From Mucilaginibacter gossypii (lineage in GTDB: Bacteria > Bacteroidota > Bacteroidia > Sphingobacteriales > Sphingobacteriaceae), in NCBI RefSeq assembly GCF_900100945.1, contig NZ_FNCG01000004.1:372001-436000 (forward strand): a DNA stretch of 64,000 nt, given 5' to 3'. Both the position numbers and the translations under genes were made by a program. Position 1 is the first letter of the stretch. The number at the start of each line of letters is the position of its first letter. The notes under the pieces are model-generated. The model worked only from the letters and a program-made list of their open reading frames with translations. It did no database searches and was not told the DNA's origin. This document shows, one piece after another, positions 25,505-34,258 of this stretch.

Positions 25505-25773
25505 GTGAGTTGCCAATATACAACAAATCACAACTGGCCTTACGCAATGGGCAGGATAAGCCCCGGATCTGGGTAGCCTATAAAGGTGATATTTATGATG
25601 TAACTGAAAGCCGCTTATGGCGAAACGGAAAACATTATGAGCACTGGGCCGGACAGGATTTGACAGATGAACTTGCCGACGCACCACATACCGAAACCGT
25701 ATTTGAGAGATTTGTAAAGGTCGGTCGACTCATCACCCCCGCCCTCTCTATTGGGGAAGAAGAGAAGGATTGA
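25501..25773 (+). CDS. Cytochrome b5-like heme-binding protein
   Basis: A 90-residue soluble domain of the cytochrome b5/steroid-binding fold. IWVAYKGDIYDVTESRLW is the opening strand-helix, GKHYEHWAGQDLTDEL replaces the HPGG loop and ADAPHTETVF carries the second candidate heme ligand. It overlaps the cyclase by four bases. Such proteins can donate electrons to carotenoid hydroxylases or ketolases, but no crtZ or crtW gene is present in the window. Redox function is inferred from fold and context. Confidence 0.85.
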   Translation: MSELPIYNKSQLALRNGQDKPRIWVAYKGDIYDVTESRLWRNGKHYEHWAGQDLTDELADAPHTETVFERFVKVGRLITPALSIGEEEKD

Positions 25774-26296
25774 TATGCTTTTTAAACAAAATACTCCCAA
25801 AACATTTTTAAATAGTTTCTGAAATGTGGCGCCCCCTCTTCTTTCTGTCATCCCCGCGTCATTTAAAGCCCGGATTGGTAGGGAATATTATGCGATAAAT
25901 CATGTAAATTTATTGTTACGTGGCAGTTTCTCGCCGAAGAGTATGAAAAAATTAAGGTTTTTCCTTCCTGTCATACCTTTTTCAACAGGCTATGCATGGT
26001 ACAATTTATAGTTGTAAAAAGGGAGTTTAAGGACCGGCAAGTTGTAGTTTTTCTGTTGGATTTCTCGTGACAGTTAATTTTATTGTGTTGTGATTTACAA
26101 GAGCTTATAAAACAAATTAGGAAAATGCCTCGCGCATTTTCCTAATTTATAATTAACAATATTAACTGACTTATTACCGGCCGGATCTAACGGCCATATG
26201 GTATTAACGATAGCAAAGGTAATTTCTTGTTGATTATTTCCTAAAACCTTCATTGAAGTTAAAAAAATTCATGTAAAAGAAATATTACATTCATTA
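25774..26296. other. Intergenic region with a strong hairpin
   Basis: No gene is supported in this stretch between the carotenoid operon and the SusC promoter. A perfect 15-base stem, AAATTAGGAAAATGC (26114-26128) with its complement at 26134-26148 and a CTCGC loop, may be a late terminator or part of a leader RNA. The rest is AT-rich and unremarkable. Confidence 0.6.
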
Positions 26297-26329
26297 TTTG
26301 TTTTATTTTGTCATTGGCTATTAAGTTTG
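26297..26329 (+). promoter_or_regulatory. Promoter of the SusC/SusD operon
   Basis: TTTG at 26297-26300 and TAAGTTTG at 26322-26329, 21 bases apart, match the Bacteroidota -33/-7 pattern. The ATG lies 29 bases after the -7 box. Confidence 0.65.
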
Positions 26330-26358
26330 CTTCCTTAACTATTAGCTAAATTTTTTCT

Positions 26359-29300
26359 ATGAAAAAACGACTACTACTAATTTTGTGCAGTTTCGTATTT
26401 GCTGTAACACAGCTTTTTGCGCAAAATCACACTGTTACCGGTACGGTAACAGCCAAGGAGGACGGCCTTCCTCTGCCGGGTGTATCGGTGAAGATAAAAG
26501 GGACAACTACCGGTACCCAAACCACCATCGACGGTAAATTTTCACTCAGCGTTCCAAACAACGCGGTTCTATCATTCAGCTTTATTGGTTATGCTACACA
26601 GGATGTACCTGTAGGCGCTTCAGCAAACCTAAAAGTGGTTTTAGAAGCATCAGCCCGCGGCCTTAACGAGGTAATCGTAACCGCGTTAGGTATCACTAGG
26701 CAACAGAAATCATTGGGTTATGCCGCGCAACAGGTTAAAGGTGATGACCTTACGGTTACCAAGCAATCTGACCTTAACACCGCACTTGCCGGTAAAATAG
26801 CCGGTGTACAAGTTTTAGGTGGTTCTGGTGCAAAATTTGGTGTATCAACTATCCGTATCCGTGGTATCAACTCATTATCTGGAGGTAACCCAATTTATGT
26901 AGTAAACGGTGTTATTACTGATCCGAACGCAGTGAACAATGATGATATCGAATCAGTTTCGGTATTGAAGGGCCCTGCTGCTACGGCACTTTATGGTCAG
27001 CGCGCATCTGAAGGCGCAGTTGTTATCACATTAAAAAAAGGCGCAAACAAAGGCGTTGGTGTTTCAATCAATCAATCAACCACTTTCGAAAAAGTTTATC
27101 AGCTACCTGACTATCAAAACGAATATGGTGGCGGTACAAGTGTAAAATGGGATACTTATCAGTATGACCCTGCTAATGGCTCTCCTGCTTCATACGCAAA
27201 ATTTAACGGCGTAAAAATTTATGATTATGGTGTTGACGAAAGCTGGGGCCCTAAAATGGATGGTACACTTTACGCGCCATGGTATTTCTGGGATCCAACC
27301 AATCCAGATTTTGGTAAATTGAAACCATTTGTACCGCAACCTAATAACGTACGTGATTTTTACCGTACGGGTGTTACTTTCAATACCAACGCAGCTTTCT
27401 CAAAAGCAGGCGATGACTATAACCTGAGGGTTTCATACACTAACATAGATCGTACGGGTATCACTCCAAACAGCGATCAGAAACGTAATAACGTAAGCGT
27501 AAATGGGGAGCTGAAGCTTACTAAAAAATTAACTGCAAGCGCTAACGTTAACTTTTCGCAAATTAATTCATTCAACATTCCTTCAGAAGATTATGGTAAA
27601 CAAACCATAGGTTCATTTAGCCAGTGGTTTCACAGGGATGTTGAAATTGATAAACTTAAAAATTATAGAAGGGCCGATGGTACATTTACATCATGGAACA
27701 TTTCCGGCCCTGACGATTTAACTCCGCACTACTGGGATAACCCGTACACTGAGGTTTACGAGAATACTTCAAAATCAAACAGCAACCGCGTTTACGGTAA
27801 CTTAACTTTAAGCTATCAGTTTACTAAAGACATTTCTGCATCATTCATAGCAAGGCAGGATTTATTGACCCGCGATGCGAGTGCACAAGTAGGTTCAGGT
27901 ACAATAAACCCTGATTCATACACTCAAAATCAATACACCTACAAAGAAAATAACTATGTCGGTAACGTAAGCTATAGCCATAACTTTAAAGACCTTTCTG
28001 TAAAGGCAGGTGTTTATGCAGAATCACGTCAGGATCGTTACACTTACTTATCAGGTGCAACAGTAGGCGGTTTAGCAATTCCTGATTTGTATACTTTAAG
28101 CAACTCTGCAAATGCGGCAACCTCATTTAGCTACAATGCGCTTTCAAGGGTAAACAGCTATTACGGTTATACCTCATTTGGCTATAAAGATTTCTTATAC
28201 CTTGATTTCAATGCCCGTAACGATAGGTCTTCAACCTTGCCGGTTAACCACAACTCATACTGGTATGGCGGTTTATCAGGTTCATTCGTATTTACCGAGC
28301 TGATGCCTAAAAACGACATCTTAACATTTGGTAAATTGAGGTTATCCGCAGCTAAATTAGGTTCTGACGCGCCTATTTACTCAACATACCCAACTTATAA
28401 CCTAAGCACTACTCCGCATGGAAATGATGCTGTGCAAACAGTACCCAATACTTTGCCAAATGCAAATTTAACTCCAAGCCTTTCAACATCATATGAAATT
28501 GGTACCGAATTGCATTTCATCAAAGACAGGGTTAAGTTTGACTTTAACTACTACACGCGTACTACTAAAGATCAGATCTTATCATTGCCTGTTAATGGTA
28601 CAACCGGTTATTCAACAGTTGTTATCAATGCAGGTTCTATCCGTAATAACGGTATCGAGATCAGCCTTGGAGGTACACCAATTAAATCGAAAGATTTTAC
28701 ATGGAATGCTGATTTCAACGTTTCATTTAACCGCAACAAAATTGTTTCGCTTTACCCGGGTGTAACTAACGTAAAAGTAACTCCCGACGGTCTTGCCGGT
28801 TATGGCCCAGGTGGCGTTCAGTCTGCCGGCGCTCAAAGCTTTGGCTTTGTTGGTTCACCAAGCTTTGGTATCAACGGTTATCTTAATCAGTCTTATGGTC
28901 AGATCATTGGATCTGGTTTTGCACGAGATGGCAAAGGAAATATCATAATTGGTGCTGATGGCCTTCCGGTAAGGCAGGACAACGTTAACCTTGGTAGCAT
29001 GTTACCAAGCTATACAGGTGGTTTTACCAACTCGTTTAACTACAAAAACGTGGTACTTGCTTTTTCTCTTGACTTCCAAAAAGGCGGTAAATTTGTATCA
29101 GTTACCCAGCAAAACCTCAATGGTTCGGGCTTAGGTATCGAAACCATAGGTAACAACGCAAAAGGTAACCCGGTACGTAACCCGGTAGCTGAAGGTGGTG
29201 GTACCTTGGTAGCAGGTGTACATGCTGATGGTACTCCGAACACTACTTATGTAGAAACCCGTACTTTATACGAGCAATCATACAGCCAGATTTGGGAAAA

Positions 29301-29544
29301 ATGGACTTATGACGCATCTTACGTTAAATTAAGAGAGGTGAGCATTGGTTATTCGTTCCCTAAAAAGATGTTAGGCAGGTTACCATTCCAAACTGCGTAC
29401 TTTGGTATCACAACCCAAAACCCATGGATGATCTATTCAAAAGTTAAAGGTGTTGACCCATCACAATTGCAGACTTCATTTTATGAAGGTGGCCAATTGC
29501 CAAACACAAGAAACTTAGGTTTCAACATTAAGGTAACATTCTAA
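26359..29544 (+). CDS. SusC/RagA family TonB-dependent outer-membrane transporter
   Basis: Outer-membrane active importer, 1061 residues. Signal peptide 1-21 (ending LFAQ), then a CarboxypepD_reg-like domain (about 24-95: VTGTVTAKEDGLPLPGVSV, FSFIGYATQ), a linker with LNEVIVTALGITR, the plug (LAGKIAGVQV, IRIRGINSLSGGNPIYVVNG, VLKGPAATALYGQRASEG) and a 22-strand barrel ending in an aromatic residue (NIKVTF). It pairs with the SusD-like lipoprotein 13 bases downstream. No glycoside hydrolase, sigma/anti-sigma pair or hybrid sensor is adjacent, so the ligand is not predictable; it may be a peptide or oligosaccharide. Confidence 0.96.
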   Translation: MKKRLLLILCSFVFAVTQLFAQNHTVTGTVTAKEDGLPLPGVSVKIKGTTTGTQTTIDGKFSLSVPNNAVLSFSFIGYATQDVPVGASANLKVVLEASARGLNEVIVTALGITRQQKSLGYAAQQVKGDDLTVTKQSDLNTALAGKIAGVQVLGGSGAKFGVSTIRIRGINSLSGGNPIYVVNGVITDPNAVNNDDIESVSVLKGPAATALYGQRASEGAVVITLKKGANKGVGVSINQSTTFEKVYQLPDYQNEYGGGTSVKWDTYQYDPANGSPASYAKFNGVKIYDYGVDESWGPKMDGTLYAPWYFWDPTNPDFGKLKPFVPQPNNVRDFYRTGVTFNTNAAFSKAGDDYNLRVSYTNIDRTGITPNSDQKRNNVSVNGELKLTKKLTASANVNFSQINSFNIPSEDYGKQTIGSFSQWFHRDVEIDKLKNYRRADGTFTSWNISGPDDLTPHYWDNPYTEVYENTSKSNSNRVYGNLTLSYQFTKDISASFIARQDLLTRDASAQVGSGTINPDSYTQNQYTYKENNYVGNVSYSHNFKDLSVKAGVYAESRQDRYTYLSGATVGGLAIPDLYTLSNSANAATSFSYNALSRVNSYYGYTSFGYKDFLYLDFNARNDRSSTLPVNHNSYWYGGLSGSFVFTELMPKNDILTFGKLRLSAAKLGSDAPIYSTYPTYNLSTTPHGNDAVQTVPNTLPNANLTPSLSTSYEIGTELHFIKDRVKFDFNYYTRTTKDQILSLPVNGTTGYSTVVINAGSIRNNGIEISLGGTPIKSKDFTWNADFNVSFNRNKIVSLYPGVTNVKVTPDGLAGYGPGGVQSAGAQSFGFVGSPSFGINGYLNQSYGQIIGSGFARDGKGNIIIGADGLPVRQDNVNLGSMLPSYTGGFTNSFNYKNVVLAFSLDFQKGGKFVSVTQQNLNGSGLGIETIGNNAKGNPVRNPVAEGGGTLVAGVHADGTPNTTYVETRTLYEQSYSQIWEKWTYDASYVKLREVSIGYSFPKKMLGRLPFQTAYFGITTQNPWMIYSKVKGVDPSQLQTSFYEGGQLPNTRNLGFNIKVTF

Positions 29545-29557
29545 CAAGTTCTTCATT

Positions 29558-31048
29558 ATGAAAAAATCATATATCAGTAAATATATAATCGGGGCTGGTA
29601 TGTTTATACTTGCCTCATGTAAAGTGGGCGGCGATTTAAACGTTAACCCAAACCAGTCGCCAAATGCGCAAACAGGTTATCTGTTAACCAGTGCGCTGCA
29701 ATACTTAGGTGGTGTAAACGGCGCCGGTGCAACAACTAATATCAACGCATTCACCGGCGAGTTATACTCTCAGTACCTTGCTGAAACATTTTATACCAAC
29801 GAATCGCAGTTTTCGTTAAAACAATATGACTACCAGGGTTATTACACTGGTCCACTTGAGGACTTGAAGACACTGATCCAGTTTAATACGGATCCAGCTA
29901 AGAAAAGCCTGCAGTCGACTATTAAATTTGGTTCAAATGCTAACCAGATTGCAGCCGCGCGCATATTAAGGGCATTTATTTACCTAACCATTACTGATAG
30001 GTGGGGTGATATTCCTTACTCTCAGGCTTTAAATGGCGTATCTGGCTTAACTCCGGCATTTGATGCGCAAAAAGATGTTTATGCGGCTTTAATGAAGGAA
30101 CTTGACGAAGCGCAGGCACAATTTGACGGCGGTGCAGCTTTAAGCAATGATATTTTATTTGGTGGAGATGCTACTAAGTGGAAACATTGGGCTAACTCGT
30201 TACATGCGGTTATGGCATTGAGGTTATCAAAAGCTGATCCTGCAACCGGTAAAACTGAATATGCAAAAGCAGTAGCAGGCGGTTTAATGACTTCAAACGA
30301 TGACAACGCCGTATACGATTATTTGGCTATCCAAACTAACGAAAACCCATATTACACCAATTACAGAAGCCGCTACGACTACGCCGTAAGCAGTCTTGTT
30401 GTTAATACTTTAAGTGATCTTAAAGACCCAAGGTTGCCGGTTTATGCTGCGCAAACAGCATCGAAAACTTACGTAGGTTTACCTTATGGTACTTTTGGCG
30501 ATGCTTTGGGTAACTATAATAAAGGAACACGTAGTAAACCAGGTAACGTATCATTGATTGGTTTAGCCGTTTCCGGCCAGGCTTCACCAACAGTCTGGAC
30601 ATCATACGCACAAATTATGTTTACCCAGGCCGAAGCTGCTCACCTTAACTGGATTGCTGGTGGTGACGGCGCTGCTGCCGATTTCTATAACAAAGGTATA
30701 GCTGCATCATTGGAGCAAAACGGTGTTAGCTCGGCAGATGAAAGCGCTTATCTTGCGCAGGCATCAGTTAAATTTTCTGCAGCAACTGCTATGAACCAGA
30801 TCATGACCCAGAAATGGATTGCAGGTTTCTTAGGTAACGGTTGGGAGTCATGGGCAGAATATCGCCGTACAGGCTTGCCTAAATTACTTGATCCGGTTCC
30901 TGGTTCATTAAGCCCGGATCAAAAGATCCCGCGCAGGCAACAATATCCGCAAACCGAGAACGACCTTAATAAAGCTAATTACAACGCTGTAATAGCCCGT
31001 CAAGGTCCTGATGCATTAAATACAAGGGTATATTGGGATAAACAATAA
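29558..31048 (+). CDS. SusD/RagB-like outer-membrane lipoprotein (SusD_2 type)
   Basis: The surface lid lipoprotein that closes on SusC during uptake. Lipobox ILASC places the lipidated Cys at residue 21, and the following residues (KVGGDLNVNPNQSPNA) match the start of the SusD_2 ('nutrient-binding') group. TPR-like helices carry ADRILRAFIYL-type sequence (AARILRAFIYLTITDRWGDIPYSQA), and the C terminus has WESWAEYRRTGLP and IPRRQQYPQTE, hallmarks of this branch. Length is 496. It is cotranscribed with susC and followed by a strong terminator. Confidence 0.94.
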   Translation: MKKSYISKYIIGAGMFILASCKVGGDLNVNPNQSPNAQTGYLLTSALQYLGGVNGAGATTNINAFTGELYSQYLAETFYTNESQFSLKQYDYQGYYTGPLEDLKTLIQFNTDPAKKSLQSTIKFGSNANQIAAARILRAFIYLTITDRWGDIPYSQALNGVSGLTPAFDAQKDVYAALMKELDEAQAQFDGGAALSNDILFGGDATKWKHWANSLHAVMALRLSKADPATGKTEYAKAVAGGLMTSNDDNAVYDYLAIQTNENPYYTNYRSRYDYAVSSLVVNTLSDLKDPRLPVYAAQTASKTYVGLPYGTFGDALGNYNKGTRSKPGNVSLIGLAVSGQASPTVWTSYAQIMFTQAEAAHLNWIAGGDGAAADFYNKGIAASLEQNGVSSADESAYLAQASVKFSAATAMNQIMTQKWIAGFLGNGWESWAEYRRTGLPKLLDPVPGSLSPDQKIPRRQQYPQTENDLNKANYNAVIARQGPDALNTRVYWDKQ

Positions 31049-31069
31049 TTATTGCTTATAGATTATGAT

Positions 31070-31104
31070 AACAACAAAGGCTGCCATTGGCGGCCTTTGT
31101 TGTT
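31070..31104 (+). terminator. Terminator of the SusC/SusD operon
   Basis: AACAACAAAGGC pairs perfectly with GCCTTTGTTGTT around an 11-base loop, 21 bases after the stop codon. Confidence 0.88.
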
Positions 31105-31219
31105 TATAGTAATTATTATAAGTGTGTAATCCTCCAAAATGGAATAAAACAGATTTAGTACTATTTAACATATACTATTCATTAAACCGGCTATCTTAGT
31201 TTAAACTGATAAGCCTATC

Positions 31220-31998
31220 ATGAACATTAAACCGATCTTGTTTTTGTTTATTCTTTTTTTATTTCTCGATCGGGTTGCTGGTCAAGAAAAACATCAAGCG
31301 GAAATTATCGTGGGGAAGCCTGCCGGGAGAAGCAGTGATTTATATCTAAAGCGATCCTTTATAATACATAATCAAATAGGTACTCGCACAGATACAAATT
31401 ATGCGAACGCGAAATTGATCCGCACGGGATGGGATGATGGGATATTTAAAACAAATACGGGCTTTTACCGGCATGATCTTGTAAGTAGGGTTCCTGCAGG
31501 ATTTGCAGCGCTTTCGGAAACTGACAGGAGGATGTTTATAATAACTATTAATCAAGATTCCGTTAGGCAAATGAAAGATACCGTATGCTATAGCGATGGT
31601 AAGTTACACAGATGTCTTTATGCGGTAATGCCGGTAACTTTGAGCAATCAATCTCCTGATACATTAAATTATATCAATATGTCATGCTCGTGGCTTGATG
31701 TTTTTAAAACAGATGCCGGAAACGTAAAATTTTTACTCACGCCCCTGATGGAGGAATGCTGGAAAAATAACCCTGCTGTTTATACGGTTGCGCCTCATCA
31801 ACAAAGGTATTTCATATACCTACGGCTTTTTTAACGGATACGGGCAAAGGCGGATTGTTCGAATCAAAAGTTTTTAAGATAGGAATGTGTTTATACAAAT
31901 ATATTGAGGGTTCGCAGCTCCCTGTTGATATACGTGGGTTAACGCTTTGGCAGGAAACAGATAATATTATTTGGAGCAATGAGATTGCCGTGAGATAG
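31220..31998 (+). pseudogene. Frameshifted secreted protein of unknown function
   Basis: The first frame gives 204 residues with a signal peptide (1-21, ending VAGQ) and stops at 31834. A -1 shift at the run of six Ts (31827-31832) joins it to a further 55 codons ending at 31998, reading TDTGKGGLFESKVFKIG and LTLWQETDNIIWSNEIAVR, which has the composition of a true C terminus. The total of 779 bases is one short of 260 codons, so one lost T explains the break. I do not recognise the family; the intact protein would be about 259 residues and exported. Homopolymer error in assembly is possible. Confidence 0.65.
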
Positions 31999-32037
31999 TT
32001 AGCTGGTTTTAAATCAAAAAATAATTCCCGCTCTCTA

Positions 32038-32068
32038 TTTGATATTCAAAACATTGTGGTTATCTTTG
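32038..32068 (+). promoter_or_regulatory. Promoter of rpsU
   Basis: TTTG (32038-32041) and TATCTTTG (32061-32068) with a 19-base spacer: a full -33/-7 match. Transcription should start around 32073-32076, giving a leader of about 25 bases that begins next to the Shine-Dalgarno site. Confidence 0.75.
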
Positions 32069-32080
32069 CCCTCCCTTGAA

Positions 32081-32086
32081 AGGAGG
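32081..32086 (+). promoter_or_regulatory. Strong Shine-Dalgarno site of rpsU
   Basis: AGGAGG inside AAAGGAGGT, a full anti-Shine-Dalgarno complement, 13 bases before the rpsU ATG. CCTCC at 32070-32074 could pair with it if included in the message. Such sites are rare in Bacteroidota. Confidence 0.8.
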
Positions 32087-32099
32087 TATTTTAGGAATT

Positions 32100-32291
32100 A
32101 TGATCATTATTAACGTAAAAGACGGCGAATCATTGGACAAAGCATTGAAACGCTTCAAAAAGAAATTCGAAAAAACAGGTGTTTTAAGAGAACTACGCAG
32201 TCGTCAGGCTTTCGAAAAAAAATCTGTAACCCGTCGTCATGTTGTTAAACATGCTATCTACAAACAGACTTTAAACCAGGAAACTGTTTAA
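32100..32291 (+). CDS. rpsU: 30S ribosomal protein bS21
   Basis: 63 residues, highly basic, with the S21 pattern IIINVKDGESLDKALKRFKK and a Lys/Arg-rich C-terminal helix (RRHVVKHAIYKQTLNQ). The ATG at 32100 is preferred over an in-frame TTG at 32076 that overlaps the Shine-Dalgarno site. In Flavobacterium, bS21 with bS18 and bS6 covers the 16S rRNA 3' end, which explains why most genes there ignore Shine-Dalgarno pairing while rpsU itself has a strong site. Autoregulation is therefore likely here. Confidence 0.96.
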   Translation: MIIINVKDGESLDKALKRFKKKFEKTGVLRELRSRQAFEKKSVTRRHVVKHAIYKQTLNQETV

Positions 32292-32380
32292 TTTTTTTGT
32301 TGAAAAGAATTAAATAATTTCTTGACACTATATTAAAACTATTTGTACATTCATAATCCCGGATGTATAAATAGTTTTTT

Positions 32381-33292
32381 ATGTTTTTAGAGCGTTTTAT
32401 CCAGTACATCAAGTACGAAAAGCGGTATTCAGTGCATACTGTTTCCGCATATCAGTCTGATCTGGATCAGTTTATGCGCTTTTTAAATAATCCCGGCGGT
32501 GCCGATCCCGCGCCCGAGCCGGTTATTAACCATCCATCGCAGGTAAGCTACCATGACATCCGTAACTGGATGGTTGAGCTTATTGATCAAAAACTTACCG
32601 GCCGTTCGGTTAACCGTAAAATGGCCACGCTACGCAAATACTTCAAATTTTTATTGCAGGAAGGTATTGTTGAAACCAACCCGGTATCCAGGGTGCGGTC
32701 GCAAAAAGTTGCTAAAACGTTGCCCGTAGTGGTTGAAGATACGCGCCTCACAAAAATGTTAGATAGGGATGACATTTTTACAAATGATTTTCCGGGCCTG
32801 CGTGATAAGCTTGTTATTGAGCTGTTGTTTGGCACCGGCATGCGGCTTGCCGAACTGTTAGGTATTAAGCAACAGGATATTAGCTTTGAGGGGGGAGTAG
32901 TAAAGGTACTGGGTAAGCGTAACAAAGAGCGCATTATCCCTATTAATAATGAGCTGAAGGCCCTGCTGCCCGAATATATGGAGGTAAAGAAAAATCAAAA
33001 TTTTGATAACAATTCCTTCACATTAATCGTTACAAATAAAGGAGCCGATGCTTATCCGAAATTGATTTATTTAATAGTGCAAAAATACCTATCTAACATA
33101 TCAACCCAAAATAAAAGGAGCCCACATGTGCTCAGGCACACCTTTGCAACCACAATGCTAAATAACGGGGCCGATTTAAATTCAATTAAAGAGCTTTTGG
33201 GGCACGCTAACCTGAGCGCAACCCAAATTTACACGCACAATTCAGTTGAAAGACTAAAATCTATTTATAAACTCGCCCATCCAAAGGCTTAA
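32381..33292 (+). CDS. xerC: Site-specific tyrosine recombinase XerC/XerD type
   Basis: Chromosome dimer resolution recombinase of 303 residues. The N-terminal SAM-like core-binding domain (FIQYIKYEKRYSVHTVSAYQ) precedes the catalytic domain with Arg in GTGMRLAELL, HVLRHTFAT, LGHANLSATQIYTH (His and nucleophilic Tyr). There is no prophage or attachment site nearby, and the setting between rpsU and hpf is that of a housekeeping Xer protein. C or D identity is not certain from sequence alone. hpf begins 12 bases after its stop. Confidence 0.9.
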   Translation: MFLERFIQYIKYEKRYSVHTVSAYQSDLDQFMRFLNNPGGADPAPEPVINHPSQVSYHDIRNWMVELIDQKLTGRSVNRKMATLRKYFKFLLQEGIVETNPVSRVRSQKVAKTLPVVVEDTRLTKMLDRDDIFTNDFPGLRDKLVIELLFGTGMRLAELLGIKQQDISFEGGVVKVLGKRNKERIIPINNELKALLPEYMEVKKNQNFDNNSFTLIVTNKGADAYPKLIYLIVQKYLSNISTQNKRSPHVLRHTFATTMLNNGADLNSIKELLGHANLSATQIYTHNSVERLKSIYKLAHPKA

Positions 33293-33294
33293 AA

Positions 33295-33300
33295 AGGAGG
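33295..33300 (+). promoter_or_regulatory. Strong Shine-Dalgarno site of hpf
   Basis: AAAAAGGAGG ends 4 bases before the hpf ATG. This is the second near-perfect site within 1.3 kb in a genome segment whose other genes mostly lack one. Confidence 0.85.
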
Positions 33301-33304
33301 AAAC

Positions 33305-33652
33305 ATGAAAATTACAGTGCAGTCAATTCATTTCACCGCAGACAAGAAACTTTTAGATTTTATTCAGAAAAAAGCTGATAAGCTTGATACGTTTTATGAC
33401 CATATTATTAGCGGTGAAGTTTACTTAAAGCTTGAGAATGTGGAAGATGAATGTAATAAGATAACGGAGATCAAATTATTGCTACCCGGAAATCAAATAT
33501 TTGCAAAAGAGAAGTGTAAGAGTTTTGAGGAAGCTACCGACTTGGCGGTTGAAAGCCTGAGGAAGCAAATTGAAAAGCATAAACAAAAGAAAGCCCTTGC
33601 TGATGCTACAGCAAAAAAAGCTGTTTTAACGGCAGTTGAGGAGGGTTTTTAA
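33305..33652 (+). CDS. hpf: Ribosome hibernation-promoting factor, short form
   Basis: 115 residues of the HPF/RaiA (sigma-54 modulation) family that bind the 30S decoding centre and store ribosomes when growth stops. The fold is readable: MKITVQSIHFTADKKLLDFIQKKADKL, then VYLKLENVEDECNKITEIKLLLPG and CKSFEEATDLAVESLRKQIEKHK. The long-form C-terminal dimerisation domain is absent. A strong Shine-Dalgarno site lies 4 bases upstream and a strong terminator downstream. It may be cotranscribed with xerC and rpsU. Confidence 0.93.
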   Translation: MKITVQSIHFTADKKLLDFIQKKADKLDTFYDHIISGEVYLKLENVEDECNKITEIKLLLPGNQIFAKEKCKSFEEATDLAVESLRKQIEKHKQKKALADATAKKAVLTAVEEGF

Positions 33653-33680
33653 TATTATAAAAAGGCTTGTTTTAAGCCTA

Positions 33681-33713
33681 AATCGGCAGGTTTTTAGCCT
33701 GCCGATTTTTTTT
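33681..33713 (+). terminator. Terminator of hpf
   Basis: AATCGGCAGG pairs perfectly with CCTGCCGATT around a 7-base loop and is followed by a run of Ts. Confidence 0.93.
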
Positions 33714-33723
33714 GATAAAAAAT

Positions 33724-33753
33724 TTTGACGTGGCGTTATTTTTTGTAGATTTG
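33724..33753 (+). promoter_or_regulatory. First promoter of the tRNA-tuf operon
   Basis: TTTG (33724-33727) and TAGATTTG (33746-33753) with an 18-base spacer. Confidence 0.65.
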
Positions 33754-33827
33754 CAGTCCCTTTCGGGGAGGTATTTAACGCCTCGAAAAAAAGTTAAAAT
33801 AGTTCTTTAAAATATCAAAAAGCTTAT

Positions 33828-33835
33828 TACTTTTG
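33828..33835 (+). promoter_or_regulatory. Second -7 box before the tRNA-tuf operon
   Basis: TACTTTTG fits TAnnTTTG, 58 bases before the first tRNA. The -33 match (TTTA at 33805-33808) is imperfect. Tandem promoters would suit a highly expressed stable-RNA operon. Confidence 0.55.
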
Positions 33836-33893
33836 CGCTCCGTTATCGAAAGCCACTTTAGGTTTAGGTAATAGAAAGGCAAGATAAATATAA

Positions 33894-33966
<73 letters not shown>

Positions 33967-34031
33967 CAGTTTTTTTCGGATTGAGGTATTTAGCTTCAAT
34001 TTTGGATATCGCAAATCCGGAAATAACTACC

Positions 34032-34112
34032 GGGGGGATACCAGAGCGGTCAAATGGGACGGACTGTAAATCCGTTGCTTCGGCTACGAAGGTTCGAATC
34101 CTTCTCCCCCCA
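34032..34112 (+). tRNA. tRNA-Tyr (anticodon GTA)
   Basis: 81-base class II tRNA with a long variable arm; acceptor GGGGGGA pairs with TCCCCCC, anticodon loop CTGTAAA gives GTA, T-loop GGTTCGAATCC. CCA is not encoded. Confidence 0.96.
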
Positions 34113-34120
34113 CTTATTAA

Positions 34121-34256
34121 AGTAAGCAGTTTGTAGTTCGCAGTTAGCAGTTTTGTTAACCGAACTATAAACTGCTAACTTGATTAAAAGGGTTTGAGGA
34201 ATGGGTGTCATGAGCGGTTAAGCTGCTAATTGATTACTGCAAACCTAAAACTGAAT
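34121..34256. repeat. Stutter element between tRNA-Tyr and tRNA-Gly
   Basis: AGCAGTTTGTAGTTCG (34125-34140) pairs with 34161-34176 (one G-T pair), and the left half repeats GCAGTT/GTAGTT words (GCAGTTAGCAGTTTTG follows). A second block, ACTGCAAACCTAAAACTGAA near 34236-34255, matches words at 14780-14797. Confidence 0.75.
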
Positions 34257-34258
34257 AA

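Noticed and set aside
25826..26011. 61-codon frame in the gap before the SusC gene
   Set aside because: No promoter, no domain, and no sign of coding bias; treated as non-coding.
31827..31834. Programmed -1 frameshift at the six-T run
   Set aside because: The codons there do not form a classic slippery heptamer and no downstream stem is evident; one lost base is simpler.
32381..33292. Tyrosine recombinase as a phage or island integrase
   Set aside because: Length, motifs and neighbours (rpsU, hpf) fit a housekeeping Xer recombinase; no attachment repeats or mobile genes are near.
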